A stretch of 64,000 nt of DNA, from assembly GCF_034931365.1 (NCBI RefSeq), contig NZ_JAYGII010000003.1:1-64000 (forward strand), given 5' to 3'. The notes beneath the pieces were generated by a model. The model had not been told where the DNA came from and ran no database searches. It saw nothing but the letters and a program-made list of their open reading frames with translations. Source of the DNA: Natronospira elongata (GTDB lineage: Bacteria > Pseudomonadota > Gammaproteobacteria > Natronospirales > Natronospiraceae). Position 1 is the stretch's first letter; the number at the start of each line of letters is the position of its first letter. Shown here piece after piece: positions 8,316 to 16,330 of this stretch. The position numbers were made by a program, and so were the translations under genes.

Positions 8316-8334
8316 ATGTCTCACATTGTGACAT
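8316..8334. promoter_or_regulatory. Dyad ATGTC-N-CA-N3-TG-N-GACAT, candidate regulator site
   Basis: ATGTCTCACATTGTGACAT is a perfect interrupted palindrome 23 bp upstream of the kinase start and about 110 bp upstream of the ankyrin gene. A related 19-mer sits at 9113-9131 upstream of the sigma-54 promoter. The shared pattern suggests a binding site of the two-component regulator, but only two copies are available. Confidence 0.5.
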
Positions 8335-8389
8335 TTTTGGGCCTGCAACTCAGCCCACCGCCCCGTGTGACCTCTTCAGGCCTTCCCCG

Positions 8390-8417
8390 TTCAGCAACAG
8401 CGATGACTTGATACAAT
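8390..8417 (+). promoter_or_regulatory. Predicted promoter of the ankyrin gene
   Basis: An extended -10 element TGATACAAT (TG at 8409, TACAAT at 8412-8417) lies 28 bp before the start codon. The -35 candidate TTCAGC at 8390-8395 is poor, as is common with extended -10 promoters. Confidence 0.4.
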
Positions 8418-8444
8418 GCCAGACCCGTTTCCGGGAGCCAGGCC

Positions 8445-9101
8445 ATGACACCCGACGAACAAGCGATTATCTATTGCATTCAGAACCAGGACAGCAGTGA
8501 GCTGGCCAGCTTACTGGCGGCCAACCCGGGCCTGGCCGATACCCGCACGGATGCGGGCGTCAGTGCCCTGATGCTTGCCCTCTATACCGGCCAACGACAC
8601 CTGGCCCGCAGTATTGCTGCTCACCGGATGGGGCTGGATATTTTTGAAGCATCCGCCCTGGGTGTCCGAGCAGTCATTGAGCGCAGTCTGGAAATGGATC
8701 CCGATGCGGTGATGCACATCAGCGCCGACGGTATGAGCCCCTTGCATTTCGCCGCCCGTTTCAATCAGCCGGATATCTGCGGCCTGCTACTTGACCGAGG
8801 CGCCAACCCGGACTTTGTGAGTGAAAACCCCCTCGCCTTTACGCCCCTTCACGCGGCCGTGGCAGGGGCCAGCCTGGAGAGTACGGAACTGATCCTGGAT
8901 GCCGGCGCCAGCGTGGACCGCCGTCAGGGAGATGGCCTGACAGCATTGATGGCGGCCGCCGGAACCGGGCAAATTGAGATGGTTGCCTTGTTGCTTGATC
9001 ACGGCGCCGATTCCGACGCCAGGAGCGAACAAGGCCTGCGGGCCGCGGAACTTGCCATCGATCAGGGGTTCGACGAAGTCGCGGACATCCTCGGAGCGTG
9101 A
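8445..9101 (+). CDS. Ankyrin-repeat protein
   Basis: A soluble 218-residue protein made of about five ankyrin repeats. Clear repeat cores are ADGMSPLHFAARFNQPDICG, LAFTPLHAAVAGASLESTEL and DGLTALMAAAGTGQIEMVAL, each followed by LLLDxGAxxD. The first two repeats are degenerate. No signal peptide or other domain is present, so a cytoplasmic protein-binding role is the likely one; the partner is unknown. RBS GGGAG precedes the ATG. It lies between the two-component operon and the sigma-54-dependent DUF4168 gene and reads in the same direction as the latter. Confidence 0.85.
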   Translation: MTPDEQAIIYCIQNQDSSELASLLAANPGLADTRTDAGVSALMLALYTGQRHLARSIAAHRMGLDIFEASALGVRAVIERSLEMDPDAVMHISADGMSPLHFAARFNQPDICGLLLDRGANPDFVSENPLAFTPLHAAVAGASLESTELILDAGASVDRRQGDGLTALMAAAGTGQIEMVALLLDHGADSDARSEQGLRAAELAIDQGFDEVADILGA

Positions 9102-9112
9102 TACAGGTGGAC

Positions 9113-9131
9113 ATGTCACAGCGTGCCACAC
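9113..9131. promoter_or_regulatory. Candidate enhancer site upstream of a sigma-54 promoter
   Basis: ATGTCACAGCGTGCCACAC matches the dyad at 8316-8334 at 12 of 19 positions, including ATGTC, CA, TG and ACA. It lies about 100 bp upstream of the -24/-12 promoter at 9232, a normal distance for an NtrC-type enhancer site. Confidence 0.4.
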
Positions 9132-9231
9132 CCTTGAGTGGCCCACAGAGTCCGGCTGCCTGCCGCATGCAAAACACTAACCAACTGAATTTCCTGGATT
9201 TCCCCCCAAGTCTCGTCTTGCCGGCAATATC

Positions 9232-9247
9232 TGGCATGGCATCTGCA
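9232..9247 (+). promoter_or_regulatory. Sigma-54 (-24/-12) promoter of the DUF4168 gene
   Basis: TGGCATGGCATCTGCA has the GG and GC dinucleotides exactly 10 bp apart and matches the consensus TGGCACG-N4-TTGCA at all but two fixed positions. Initiation is expected near 9258, 27 nt before the ATG at 9285. Confidence 0.75.
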
Positions 9248-9284
9248 AAGAAAAAGGCAGATACCAAAGCGACAGGAGGAAACC

Positions 9285-9716
9285 ATGTCACAACCACGTT
9301 ATACCCTTCTCGCCACGCTGATCCTTGGTCTGGCAACCAGTCCTTATGCTTTGGCCCAGGATGCGGGGCAAGCCGGACAACAGGCACCTGATATCACACC
9401 CGAGGAAGAAGGCGCGGGTGATTTGCCGGAAGTGGACATTGATGTGGATGATGGCGAACTGGAGCGCTTTGTCGAAGCCTATGAAGCCATCGCAGCAATT
9501 CGCCGCGACACCGCTGAGCGCGTTCAACAGGCCGACGACAGCGATGAAGCCACGCGCCTCCACAAGGAGGGGCATGACAAGAAGCTATCTGCCATTGAGG
9601 AAGCCGGACTCGTACTGGAAGATTACAATGAAATTCTCGGCGCCAAGCGAGCTGACCCGGAAACCCGGGACCGTTTCATGAGCATGCTTGCGGAGTACCG
9701 CAGTGATGCGCACTAA
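9285..9716 (+). CDS. Exported DUF4168 domain protein
   Basis: A 143-residue protein with a Sec signal peptide (MSQPRYTLLATLILGLATSPYALAQ, cleavage after ALA). A short acidic linker and a helical DUF4168 domain follow (ELERFVEAYEAIAAIRRDTAERVQ, then AIEEAGLVLEDYNEILGA). DUF4168 proteins are small periplasmic helical proteins of unknown function. A strong ribosome site AGGAGGA is 5 bp upstream. The sigma-54 promoter at 9232 and the terminator at 9751 make it a one-gene unit, probably under the adjacent NtrC-type system. Confidence 0.85.
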   Translation: MSQPRYTLLATLILGLATSPYALAQDAGQAGQQAPDITPEEEGAGDLPEVDIDVDDGELERFVEAYEAIAAIRRDTAERVQQADDSDEATRLHKEGHDKKLSAIEEAGLVLEDYNEILGAKRADPETRDRFMSMLAEYRSDAH

Positions 9717-9750
9717 CGATTGCTGAAACAGGGTATGGTCCACCCTGAGA

Positions 9751-9774
9751 GGCCCGCTACGGCGGGCCTTTTTT
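9751..9774 (+). terminator. Rho-independent terminator after the DUF4168 gene
   Basis: GGCCCGC-tac-GGCGGGCC (stem of 7-8 bp) is followed by TTTTTT, 34 bp after the stop codon. Confidence 0.9.
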
Positions 9775-9776
9775 GA

Positions 9777-12700
9777 TCATGAGGCAACGTCCAGACGAGA
9801 GCGGTGTTTCAGCATCTCAGCCATCTCATCAGCGGGAACCGGACGACTGAACAGAAATCCCTGCATTTCCTGACATCCTCTCTGACGCAGGAACTGAAGC
9901 TGCTCACGCGTTTCCACACCCTCGGCCACGATCCTTAGATTGAGGTTATGCCCCATGTCAATTACCGCTGCGGTAATCGCCATGTCATCGGGGTCATCTG
10001 GGATATCGGAGACAAAGGATTTGTCGATCTTCAGCTTGTCGATGGGAAAGCGCTTCAGATAACTGAGACTGGAATAACCGGTTCCGAAATCATCGATACA
10101 CAACCCGACTCCGAGGCGGCTTAACTGACCCAGCATGCGGACACTTTCTTCCACCTCTTCCATGACAGTACCTTCTGTCAGCTCCAGCACCAGATATTCC
10201 GGCGAGACCCCGGAGCCGGCCAGTGCTTGTTGAATATGATTCCTAATATCCCTCCGGCGAAACTGCATGGGCGAAAGGTTCACTGAGACCGGAATAAGTG
10301 GGAGACCCTCTTCCTGCCACTCCTGGATCTGCTGACAGGCTCTTGTCAAGACCCAGTCGCCGATCTCAATGATCATGCCAGTCTGCTCGGCAACGGGAAT
10401 GAACACATTGGGTGAGATCAGCCTACCCTCATGACGCCAGCGCACCAAAGCCTCTACCCCAATGATCTCTCCAGTTTCCAGACTCAATTGAGGCTGGTAG
10501 TAGAGCACGAACTCCTGCCGCTGAATCGCTCGCCGCAGCTGATTCTCCAGAGATAACCTTTCCCAGGCTTGCACGCTGAGATCATGGGTAAAGAACTGAA
10601 AATTGAAACGCCCCCGCTCCTTCGCCTGATACATGGCGGCATCCGCGTTCCGAATCAGCTCGTCAATTTCTTCGGCATCATCCGGATAAATACTGATTCC
10701 GATACTGGGCGTCACATGCAACTCATGGTTCCCAATCCGGTATGGCTCTCCCAGAGCGGAAAGCAGCTTGGTGGCAACCTGTGCTGCCTCATTGGCTTCT
10801 CCGATCTCTGGCAAGAGAACGATAAACTCGTCCCCTCCCTGCCGACTGACGGTATCTTCGGCGCGTGTTTCAGACTGGAGCCGTCTTGAAACCTCGGAAA
10901 GCAAACGGTCACCCACTGCATGCCCAAGTGAGTCATTTACATTCTTAAAGCGGTCCAAATCAATAAACAGAATACCAGCCAGGTAGCCATGACGTTTTGC
11001 CTTGGCCAGCGCCTGATGCATGCGATCGCGCAACATGGTCCGATTGGGCAAACCGGTCAGCGTATCGTAATGGGCAAGATAATTGATCTTCCGTTCTGCT
11101 TCCTTTCTTTCGGTGATATCAGAAATCACACCATCGAGATAAATGATCCGTCCGGAATCACCTTTAAGGGCAACCGCATTGTTCAACGCCACGAAGCGAG
11201 AACCATCGCGACGCATGAAATCAACTTCCTCGTCCCTGTAATGCCCATATTCCTTGAGATGCTCTTGCAGCTCTTCCCGCCTTTCCCTGGAGCAATAATG
11301 GATAGGTGCCGGGACCTGCATCATTTCCTCAGGCGAATCGTAACCAAACATTTCCGCCAAGGCGCTATTGACGTATTCCAACTCGCCTTCCGGTGTACTT
11401 CTATATATTCCCTCTGAAATATTGTCGGTTATGGAAACAAGGAGCCGGCGGTTATGGTCAAGCGCTTCCTCTGTCTCCTGTCGCTCAAAGGCATTGCCAA
11501 GACTGGCCGCGGCAGCCATAAGCGCTGACACCTGGCTCTCCGGCCAACTTCGCTCTTGATGACAGTCATCGAAGCCAATATGCCCCATGAAACCATCCCG
11601 AAGCATAATGGGCACCAGCAATAACGATTTGATATCCTGAGACTCTAGAATCTCCCTGGCAGACTCTCCAAGATTCCGAGGCATTGCACGGACCGGACGT
11701 CCCTGATTCAGACTGTCATACCACTCCTCGGGCAACAGGGAATAAAGGAGGTTTTGCATATCCGGATTGTCAATCTCCGGCGTGACCCCTCCTGCAACCC
11801 ACTCATATCGCATGGAGTGCGCGGGCAGCCCCGTTTGCGGATGCGGATGATTGACGAATATATATGCCCGATCGACGCCAGCAGCCCGTCCCAGCAGTGA
11901 CAACATCTCCTCCACGGCCGCATCGAACTGGCGCGGCGCAATCAAATGGGACAGGCTCTCCGCAATGGCTCCCAACAGGCGATCCCGCTGACCCAGCTCA
12001 ACCTCCCAATCCTTGCGGTCACTGACATCCTGAATAAACGCCAGGAAATACTGCGGCTCCCCCTCGTCGTTTCTTACCAGAGAAACATTGAATTCGGACC
12101 AAATGGTCTCCCCAGTCCTGCTCTGCAGCCGAGCCTCCAGCCACGCAGACTGCACCGTCCCGGCGATCAGAGACTGCAATTCATTTTCCAGGTTCCACTG
12201 ATCATCAGGGTGAACAAACTCCAATACCGGCCGTCCGACCATTTCCTTTTCATCCACCCCCAACAGACTTCCCAGTCTGGGCGTAGCGCGAGACCAGCGT
12301 CCATCTATATCCACATGGGTAACCATGATCAGGGAAAGCTCTTCGGTTCGCTTGCGCTGCGCCTCACTCTCTCCCCAGGCCCGAGTCATCTGTTCGGCCA
12401 GTTCCTCGGCCCTGTAGCGGGTCTGATAACCATTGCGAACCAGGAAAACGAGCAAAACACTGACCAGCCAGCTGGCGACCAGTACGGCATAGGGGAAAGG
12501 TCCTGGGTGAAACGACCGGCTGAGCTGCAATTCCCATTGCCGATTTCCAGCCTCCAGGGTACCAATGACGCTCACCCCTCCTTCCAAGTTCTGATCGGCC
12601 CGGTTATCGAAAATGGGTGTTGGTCCGTCATCTACACCACGATCGTTTACCGTCAAATGGTAGGAGTCCAGCCTCTCTTCGAGACCGGCGAAAAGGCTCT

Positions 12701-13478
12701 CAGTGCTTAGCGTTATCGCAAGCCATCCAAACAGGGCCTGATCAGGCCCCCGGCCTTCCATGAATAAAGGGGAAACGAATATCATACCCGGAATAAGACG
12801 CTCTTCAGGAAATTCCGTTTCGTTGCCGGCCGGAGAAAACTGCAGGGGCGCGGATAGCACGGGTTCTTCAAGGCTTGCCGCCTGGAGTAGAGCATCCCGG
12901 GGCGTACCCGCCTGGCATGCATCGTAGCCTGGCTGCCCGCCGCCTGGTGCCGACGAATAGGTGATCACACAGAGGAAATCTCTCCCTGAATCACTGATCA
13001 CAGCAAAATCAGAGTCCAGCTGCGCTTGAATTTCAGTTTCGAAATCATGAACCTCATCTGGCGACAGATGTCGCAGGAGGTTGAGGCTATCGACCTGGGG
13101 ATAGTTGAATTCAAGATTGAGACGCCTAACAAACTGCTCCCAGGCGTTGGCATCAGGTGGGCCAATATACTCAAGGGATGCAGACGACGCCCTCAGAAGG
13201 GAGAGATAACGTCCGGTGCGGGCTTCCAGCTCTCGCTGCACAACACCGAGGCGGGTATGCAGCTCACTGGTCTGCTCCACTCGCTCGGCCTCAAGGGCGA
13301 GACGCCAGGCACCAAAGCCCAGAGCCAATAAAACAAGCAACAAGGTCAACAACAAGGCAGTCTGCACGGGTCTTTCGCCCATGCCTGATGACCGGCTTCC
13401 GCTGTTTTCGACTGGCCGCATCTGGATGCCCCTGGTGAGTTGGCGCCCTCCTGGCCGTAAGACCTCACCGCATGACAC
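9777..13478 (-). CDS. CHASE-PAS-GAF-PAS-GGDEF-EAL membrane protein (c-di-GMP turnover)
   Basis: A 1233-residue sensor-effector. Order: membrane helix (about 39-60), extracytoplasmic CHASE-like domain (to about 345), second helix (about 352-372), PAS (about 395-510), GAF (about 525-670), PAS (about 685-800), GGDEF (about 805-970), EAL (about 985-1225). The cyclase site is intact (SRQGGDEF) and has an inhibitory RxxD I-site (RAED) five residues upstream. The phosphodiesterase motifs are intact too: EALVRW, DDFGTGYSSL, KIDKSFV, AEGVET. Both activities are therefore possible. ATG at 13421 (with AGGGG upstream) is a better start than 13478. It is convergent with the DUF4168 gene and shares its terminator region. 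Confidence 0.93.
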   Translation of the reverse strand: MSCGEVLRPGGRQLTRGIQMRPVENSGSRSSGMGERPVQTALLLTLLLVLLALGFGAWRLALEAERVEQTSELHTRLGVVQRELEARTGRYLSLLRASSASLEYIGPPDANAWEQFVRRLNLEFNYPQVDSLNLLRHLSPDEVHDFETEIQAQLDSDFAVISDSGRDFLCVITYSSAPGGGQPGYDACQAGTPRDALLQAASLEEPVLSAPLQFSPAGNETEFPEERLIPGMIFVSPLFMEGRGPDQALFGWLAITLSTESLFAGLEERLDSYHLTVNDRGVDDGPTPIFDNRADQNLEGGVSVIGTLEAGNRQWELQLSRSFHPGPFPYAVLVASWLVSVLLVFLVRNGYQTRYRAEELAEQMTRAWGESEAQRKRTEELSLIMVTHVDIDGRWSRATPRLGSLLGVDEKEMVGRPVLEFVHPDDQWNLENELQSLIAGTVQSAWLEARLQSRTGETIWSEFNVSLVRNDEGEPQYFLAFIQDVSDRKDWEVELGQRDRLLGAIAESLSHLIAPRQFDAAVEEMLSLLGRAAGVDRAYIFVNHPHPQTGLPAHSMRYEWVAGGVTPEIDNPDMQNLLYSLLPEEWYDSLNQGRPVRAMPRNLGESAREILESQDIKSLLLVPIMLRDGFMGHIGFDDCHQERSWPESQVSALMAAAASLGNAFERQETEEALDHNRRLLVSITDNISEGIYRSTPEGELEYVNSALAEMFGYDSPEEMMQVPAPIHYCSRERREELQEHLKEYGHYRDEEVDFMRRDGSRFVALNNAVALKGDSGRIIYLDGVISDITERKEAERKINYLAHYDTLTGLPNRTMLRDRMHQALAKAKRHGYLAGILFIDLDRFKNVNDSLGHAVGDRLLSEVSRRLQSETRAEDTVSRQGGDEFIVLLPEIGEANEAAQVATKLLSALGEPYRIGNHELHVTPSIGISIYPDDAEEIDELIRNADAAMYQAKERGRFNFQFFTHDLSVQAWERLSLENQLRRAIQRQEFVLYYQPQLSLETGEIIGVEALVRWRHEGRLISPNVFIPVAEQTGMIIEIGDWVLTRACQQIQEWQEEGLPLIPVSVNLSPMQFRRRDIRNHIQQALAGSGVSPEYLVLELTEGTVMEEVEESVRMLGQLSRLGVGLCIDDFGTGYSSLSYLKRFPIDKLKIDKSFVSDIPDDPDDMAITAAVIDMGHNLNLRIVAEGVETREQLQFLRQRGCQEMQGFLFSRPVPADEMAEMLKHRSRLDVAS

Positions 13479-13579
13479 TCACTCCGGGCTTCCCAGCCTC
13501 GGCCCCTTTTTCCCCAAGTCTAATCCATTCTCCTCTTCCTGCACCAATCCATCCCCCAATCTCGGCTTCCCCAGTAATT

Positions 13580-14791
13580 TCAAGGCCTCGGAAGCCGCCC
13601 GCCACCGCAGTCTTTACCTTCAAGGAAAGCCAACACCGCTTCGGTCATGGCCAGAGTCCGGGTGCCAATATCCACTGTGAGGAAATAATGGTCAGCACCA
13701 CTCTCTACCAGACTAATCTGCCCCGCAACCTTGGTGTACATCAGTGGCGCCAAGCCGTCATTGGGTCCGTACCGAGCAAGAAAACGGTGACGTCCCCTGG
13801 CACCTTCGCTGACCTGCGTAGTCATGGGTACGGCCACATAATTGATCACAGGGAGGTTTTCTGGGAGTCGAGCCTTTTCCAGACGCTCTCTACTTCGGTC
13901 AGTTCGCAGGGAATGGAGGCTATTCCAGTTCCAACCATAGCGAAGAAAGACGAGACGAGCCATCAGGTTCCTGGGAAATCGGGTCCATTGATCCGCCAGT
14001 GGCGTCCCGCCCAGGACCCCGCCGGCATTGACCCAGGCGACTACCGCTTCGCCCTCTTCCGGCGTCAATAATGTCCCCAGGGCCCAGTGGACCTCCGCAG
14101 CCGATTTACTGGCGCTCACAACGATCAGGTTCAAATCCGTGCCCTGATAGTCGCGTATGGCATCGGCCAGCATCTCCGCATTGGATTCCACGCTGCCATC
14201 CTGCGGCGTGGGCACGAAATGGTACTCCAGGGGTGTGTGATCCAGGCTGGCACGGGTACGGGCGAAATCCGCTTCGGTCTGGGCATTATCCTCATACAGC
14301 CAGCCAGGGGCGAACAGGATCTTGTAGTTATCGGCGGCGTTGAATATCAGCAGATCCCGCAAGTCATCGGCGGAACGTAAACCCTGGCTGGCTTCAGTAA
14401 CACAGGCCTGCCAGTGGCGATTACCTTCACCAGCGCGTATGTGGCGGGCAAACATCAGGGCTGCCAGATCGACAGAGTCCGTTGCCCGGGTCACCTCGCC
14501 AAGGAGCGCCTGGGACAAGCCCTCATCGGACAGTCGAGACTCAAACTCTGCAATTTTTTCGTACCAGCCGTCGGGGTGTACATCCGGATAATCTTCCAGA
14601 TAATAGCGGGCAATGGGTGAATCCAGTTTCGCAGTGAAGGTCTCCCCGGCCAGTAATCCACTGGCCGGATAAGCTTGATCCAGCCGGCCCTGGCTGCAAG
14701 CAGCCAGGGCAAACAGGCATGGAAAGAGGAGAAAGGAGTTGCGTACAGCTATAAGAAAATCAGCATTCCGGGACGTTGACGGCCAGACCAC
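13580..14791 (-). CDS. Lipoprotein of unknown function with an alpha/beta-hydrolase-like pattern
   Basis: A 403-residue protein with a lipoprotein signal (RNSFLLFPCLFALAAC, lipobox LAAC at about residue 32), so it is probably anchored in the outer or inner membrane facing the periplasm. The centre shows an alternating strand/helix pattern: YKILFAPGWLYEDN, LNLIVVSASKSAAEVHWALG (a nucleophile-elbow-like SASKS rather than GxSxG) and VAWVNAGGVLGGTPLAD. This resembles an alpha/beta-hydrolase fold, but I cannot name a family. The GTG start overlaps the end of sdaA by 32 bp, which suggests coupled expression. Confidence 0.65.
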   Translation of the reverse strand: MVWPSTSRNADFLIAVRNSFLLFPCLFALAACSQGRLDQAYPASGLLAGETFTAKLDSPIARYYLEDYPDVHPDGWYEKIAEFESRLSDEGLSQALLGEVTRATDSVDLAALMFARHIRAGEGNRHWQACVTEASQGLRSADDLRDLLIFNAADNYKILFAPGWLYEDNAQTEADFARTRASLDHTPLEYHFVPTPQDGSVESNAEMLADAIRDYQGTDLNLIVVSASKSAAEVHWALGTLLTPEEGEAVVAWVNAGGVLGGTPLADQWTRFPRNLMARLVFLRYGWNWNSLHSLRTDRSRERLEKARLPENLPVINYVAVPMTTQVSEGARGRHRFLARYGPNDGLAPLMYTKVAGQISLVESGADHYFLTVDIGTRTLAMTEAVLAFLEGKDCGGGRLPRP

Positions 14792-16130
14792 CCTGGGAAG
14801 TCTCCTTGTAAATGCTCTTCATGTCGTTGCCCGTCTGGCGCATGGTCCGAATGACCTGATCCAGGGACACTTTGTGCTGACCATCCCCGCGCATGGCCAT
14901 GCGTGAGGCGTTGATGGCCTTGAGCGATCCCATGGCATTGCGTTCAATACAGGGGATCTGCACCAGGCCACCCACTGGATCACAGGTAAGACCCAGATTG
15001 TGTTCCATGCCAATTTCAGCGGCATTTTCCACTTGCGACAGGCTGCCACCAATTGCCTCCGTGAGCCCGGCCGCAGCCATGGAGCATGCCACCCCGACCT
15101 CACCCTGACAGCCCATCTCGGCACCGGAGATACCGGCATTTTTCTTATACAGAATCCCAATCGCCCCGGCAGTAAGCAGGAAGCGGATAACCCCTTCATC
15201 CGAGGCGTCGTCTACAAATCGATTGTAGTAGTGCAGTACCGCCGGAATGATTCCCGCCGCACCATTGGTAGGAGCGGTTACCACTTGACCACCAGCGGCA
15301 TTTTCCTCATTCACTGCCAGGGCAAAGACATTGACCCAGTCCAGCAGGTCCAGATGTTCGTCGGCATTCTGTTCCTGTAGCTCTCGATACAAACGAGGCG
15401 CCCGCCGTCGAACTTCCAATCCGCCCGGCAGATTCCCCTCGACGCGGAACCCCCGTTGAGTACACTCTTGCATGACCTGCCAGATCGCCAGCAACTCTTG
15501 GCGAACCGTGTCTTCATCCCGCCAGATCTTCTCGTTCTCCAGCATCAGGGCCCAGATGGACATATTGTTGTCACGGCATTGGGCCAGCAGTTCTTCAGCC
15601 GTGTTGAAGGGATGGGGAATCGGTGCTTGATCGTCACTGGCTCCATCGCCCTCTTCTTCGTGTTCACGGACAACAAAGCCACCACCAATGGAATAGAAGA
15701 TCTCCTCGTGAACGACGCCTCCATCGGCATCAAACGCCACCAGCCCCATCCCATTGGAATGCCGGGGCAGACGTTCGCCCTTGTGAAACTCAATCTTCTC
15801 CGCTGGATCGAAAGCGATCTCATGCTGTCCCAATAGTTTGATACGTTTGGCCTGCCGAACCGCTGCCAACATGTCATCGATGGCGTCGGGATTGACATCC
15901 CGGGGCGTCTCGCCAAGCAGCCCCAGAATCACGGCCTTGTCCGTGCCGTGCCCCACACCGGTCAGCGCCAGTGAACCATAGAGCTTGACGACCACCTGGG
16001 CGGTACGTTCCAGCCCGCCCTTCTCCACCAGGTCTTCACAGAAGGCCAACGCCGCCCGCATGGGCCCCACGGTATGGGAACTGGACGGCCCGATGCCAAT
16101 CTTGAACATGTCGAATACGCTGACTGCCAC
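14760..16130 (-). CDS. sdaA: L-serine ammonia-lyase (L-serine dehydratase)
   Basis: Converts L-serine to pyruvate and ammonia using a [4Fe-4S] cluster in the cytoplasm. The 456-residue single-chain form has the beta domain (MAVSVFDMFKIGIGPSSSHTVGPM at the N-terminus, with the substrate-binding SSSHT) and the alpha domain with TAPTNGAAG. The alpha-domain cysteines are in GCQGEVGVACSMAAAG and DPVGGLVQIPC. The C-terminal tail VNVPEC carries the terminal Cys that ligates the iron in the resting state. Length and motifs match SdaA/SdaB. It is upstream of, and overlaps, the lipoprotein gene. Confidence 0.96.
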   Translation of the reverse strand: MAVSVFDMFKIGIGPSSSHTVGPMRAALAFCEDLVEKGGLERTAQVVVKLYGSLALTGVGHGTDKAVILGLLGETPRDVNPDAIDDMLAAVRQAKRIKLLGQHEIAFDPAEKIEFHKGERLPRHSNGMGLVAFDADGGVVHEEIFYSIGGGFVVREHEEEGDGASDDQAPIPHPFNTAEELLAQCRDNNMSIWALMLENEKIWRDEDTVRQELLAIWQVMQECTQRGFRVEGNLPGGLEVRRRAPRLYRELQEQNADEHLDLLDWVNVFALAVNEENAAGGQVVTAPTNGAAGIIPAVLHYYNRFVDDASDEGVIRFLLTAGAIGILYKKNAGISGAEMGCQGEVGVACSMAAAGLTEAIGGSLSQVENAAEIGMEHNLGLTCDPVGGLVQIPCIERNAMGSLKAINASRMAMRGDGQHKVSLDQVIRTMRQTGNDMKSIYKETSQGGLAVNVPEC

Positions 16131-16156
16131 AATAAGAACTCCGTTCTTTTGGAGAT

Positions 16157-16327
16157 GAAAGTGAACAGTTCCCAGTGAACAGCGGGCCGTACCTACTCAA
16201 CCGCTGTCCATTTCCTGAAAGGCCATTGCCGACTGGAGCCTTGAGTGCACTGGTATCTTGCCAAAGCGGCACTCTATCTCCGAGGGCACGGCCCACTGTT
16301 CACTTTCATCTGTTCACTGTTCACTTT
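16157..16327. repeat. Inverted-arm heptad repeat element between putA and sdaA
   Basis: Left arm 16157-16190 reads GTGAACA-GTTCCCA-GTGAACA followed by gcgggccgt. The right arm 16286-16327 is its inverted counterpart (cggccca, then CTGTTCA units). About 95 bp of apparently unique sequence lies between the arms. Read from putA, the array begins four bases after the putA stop codon. The same arm sequence occurs at 61234-61422. Confidence 0.8.
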
Positions 16328-16330
16328 ATC

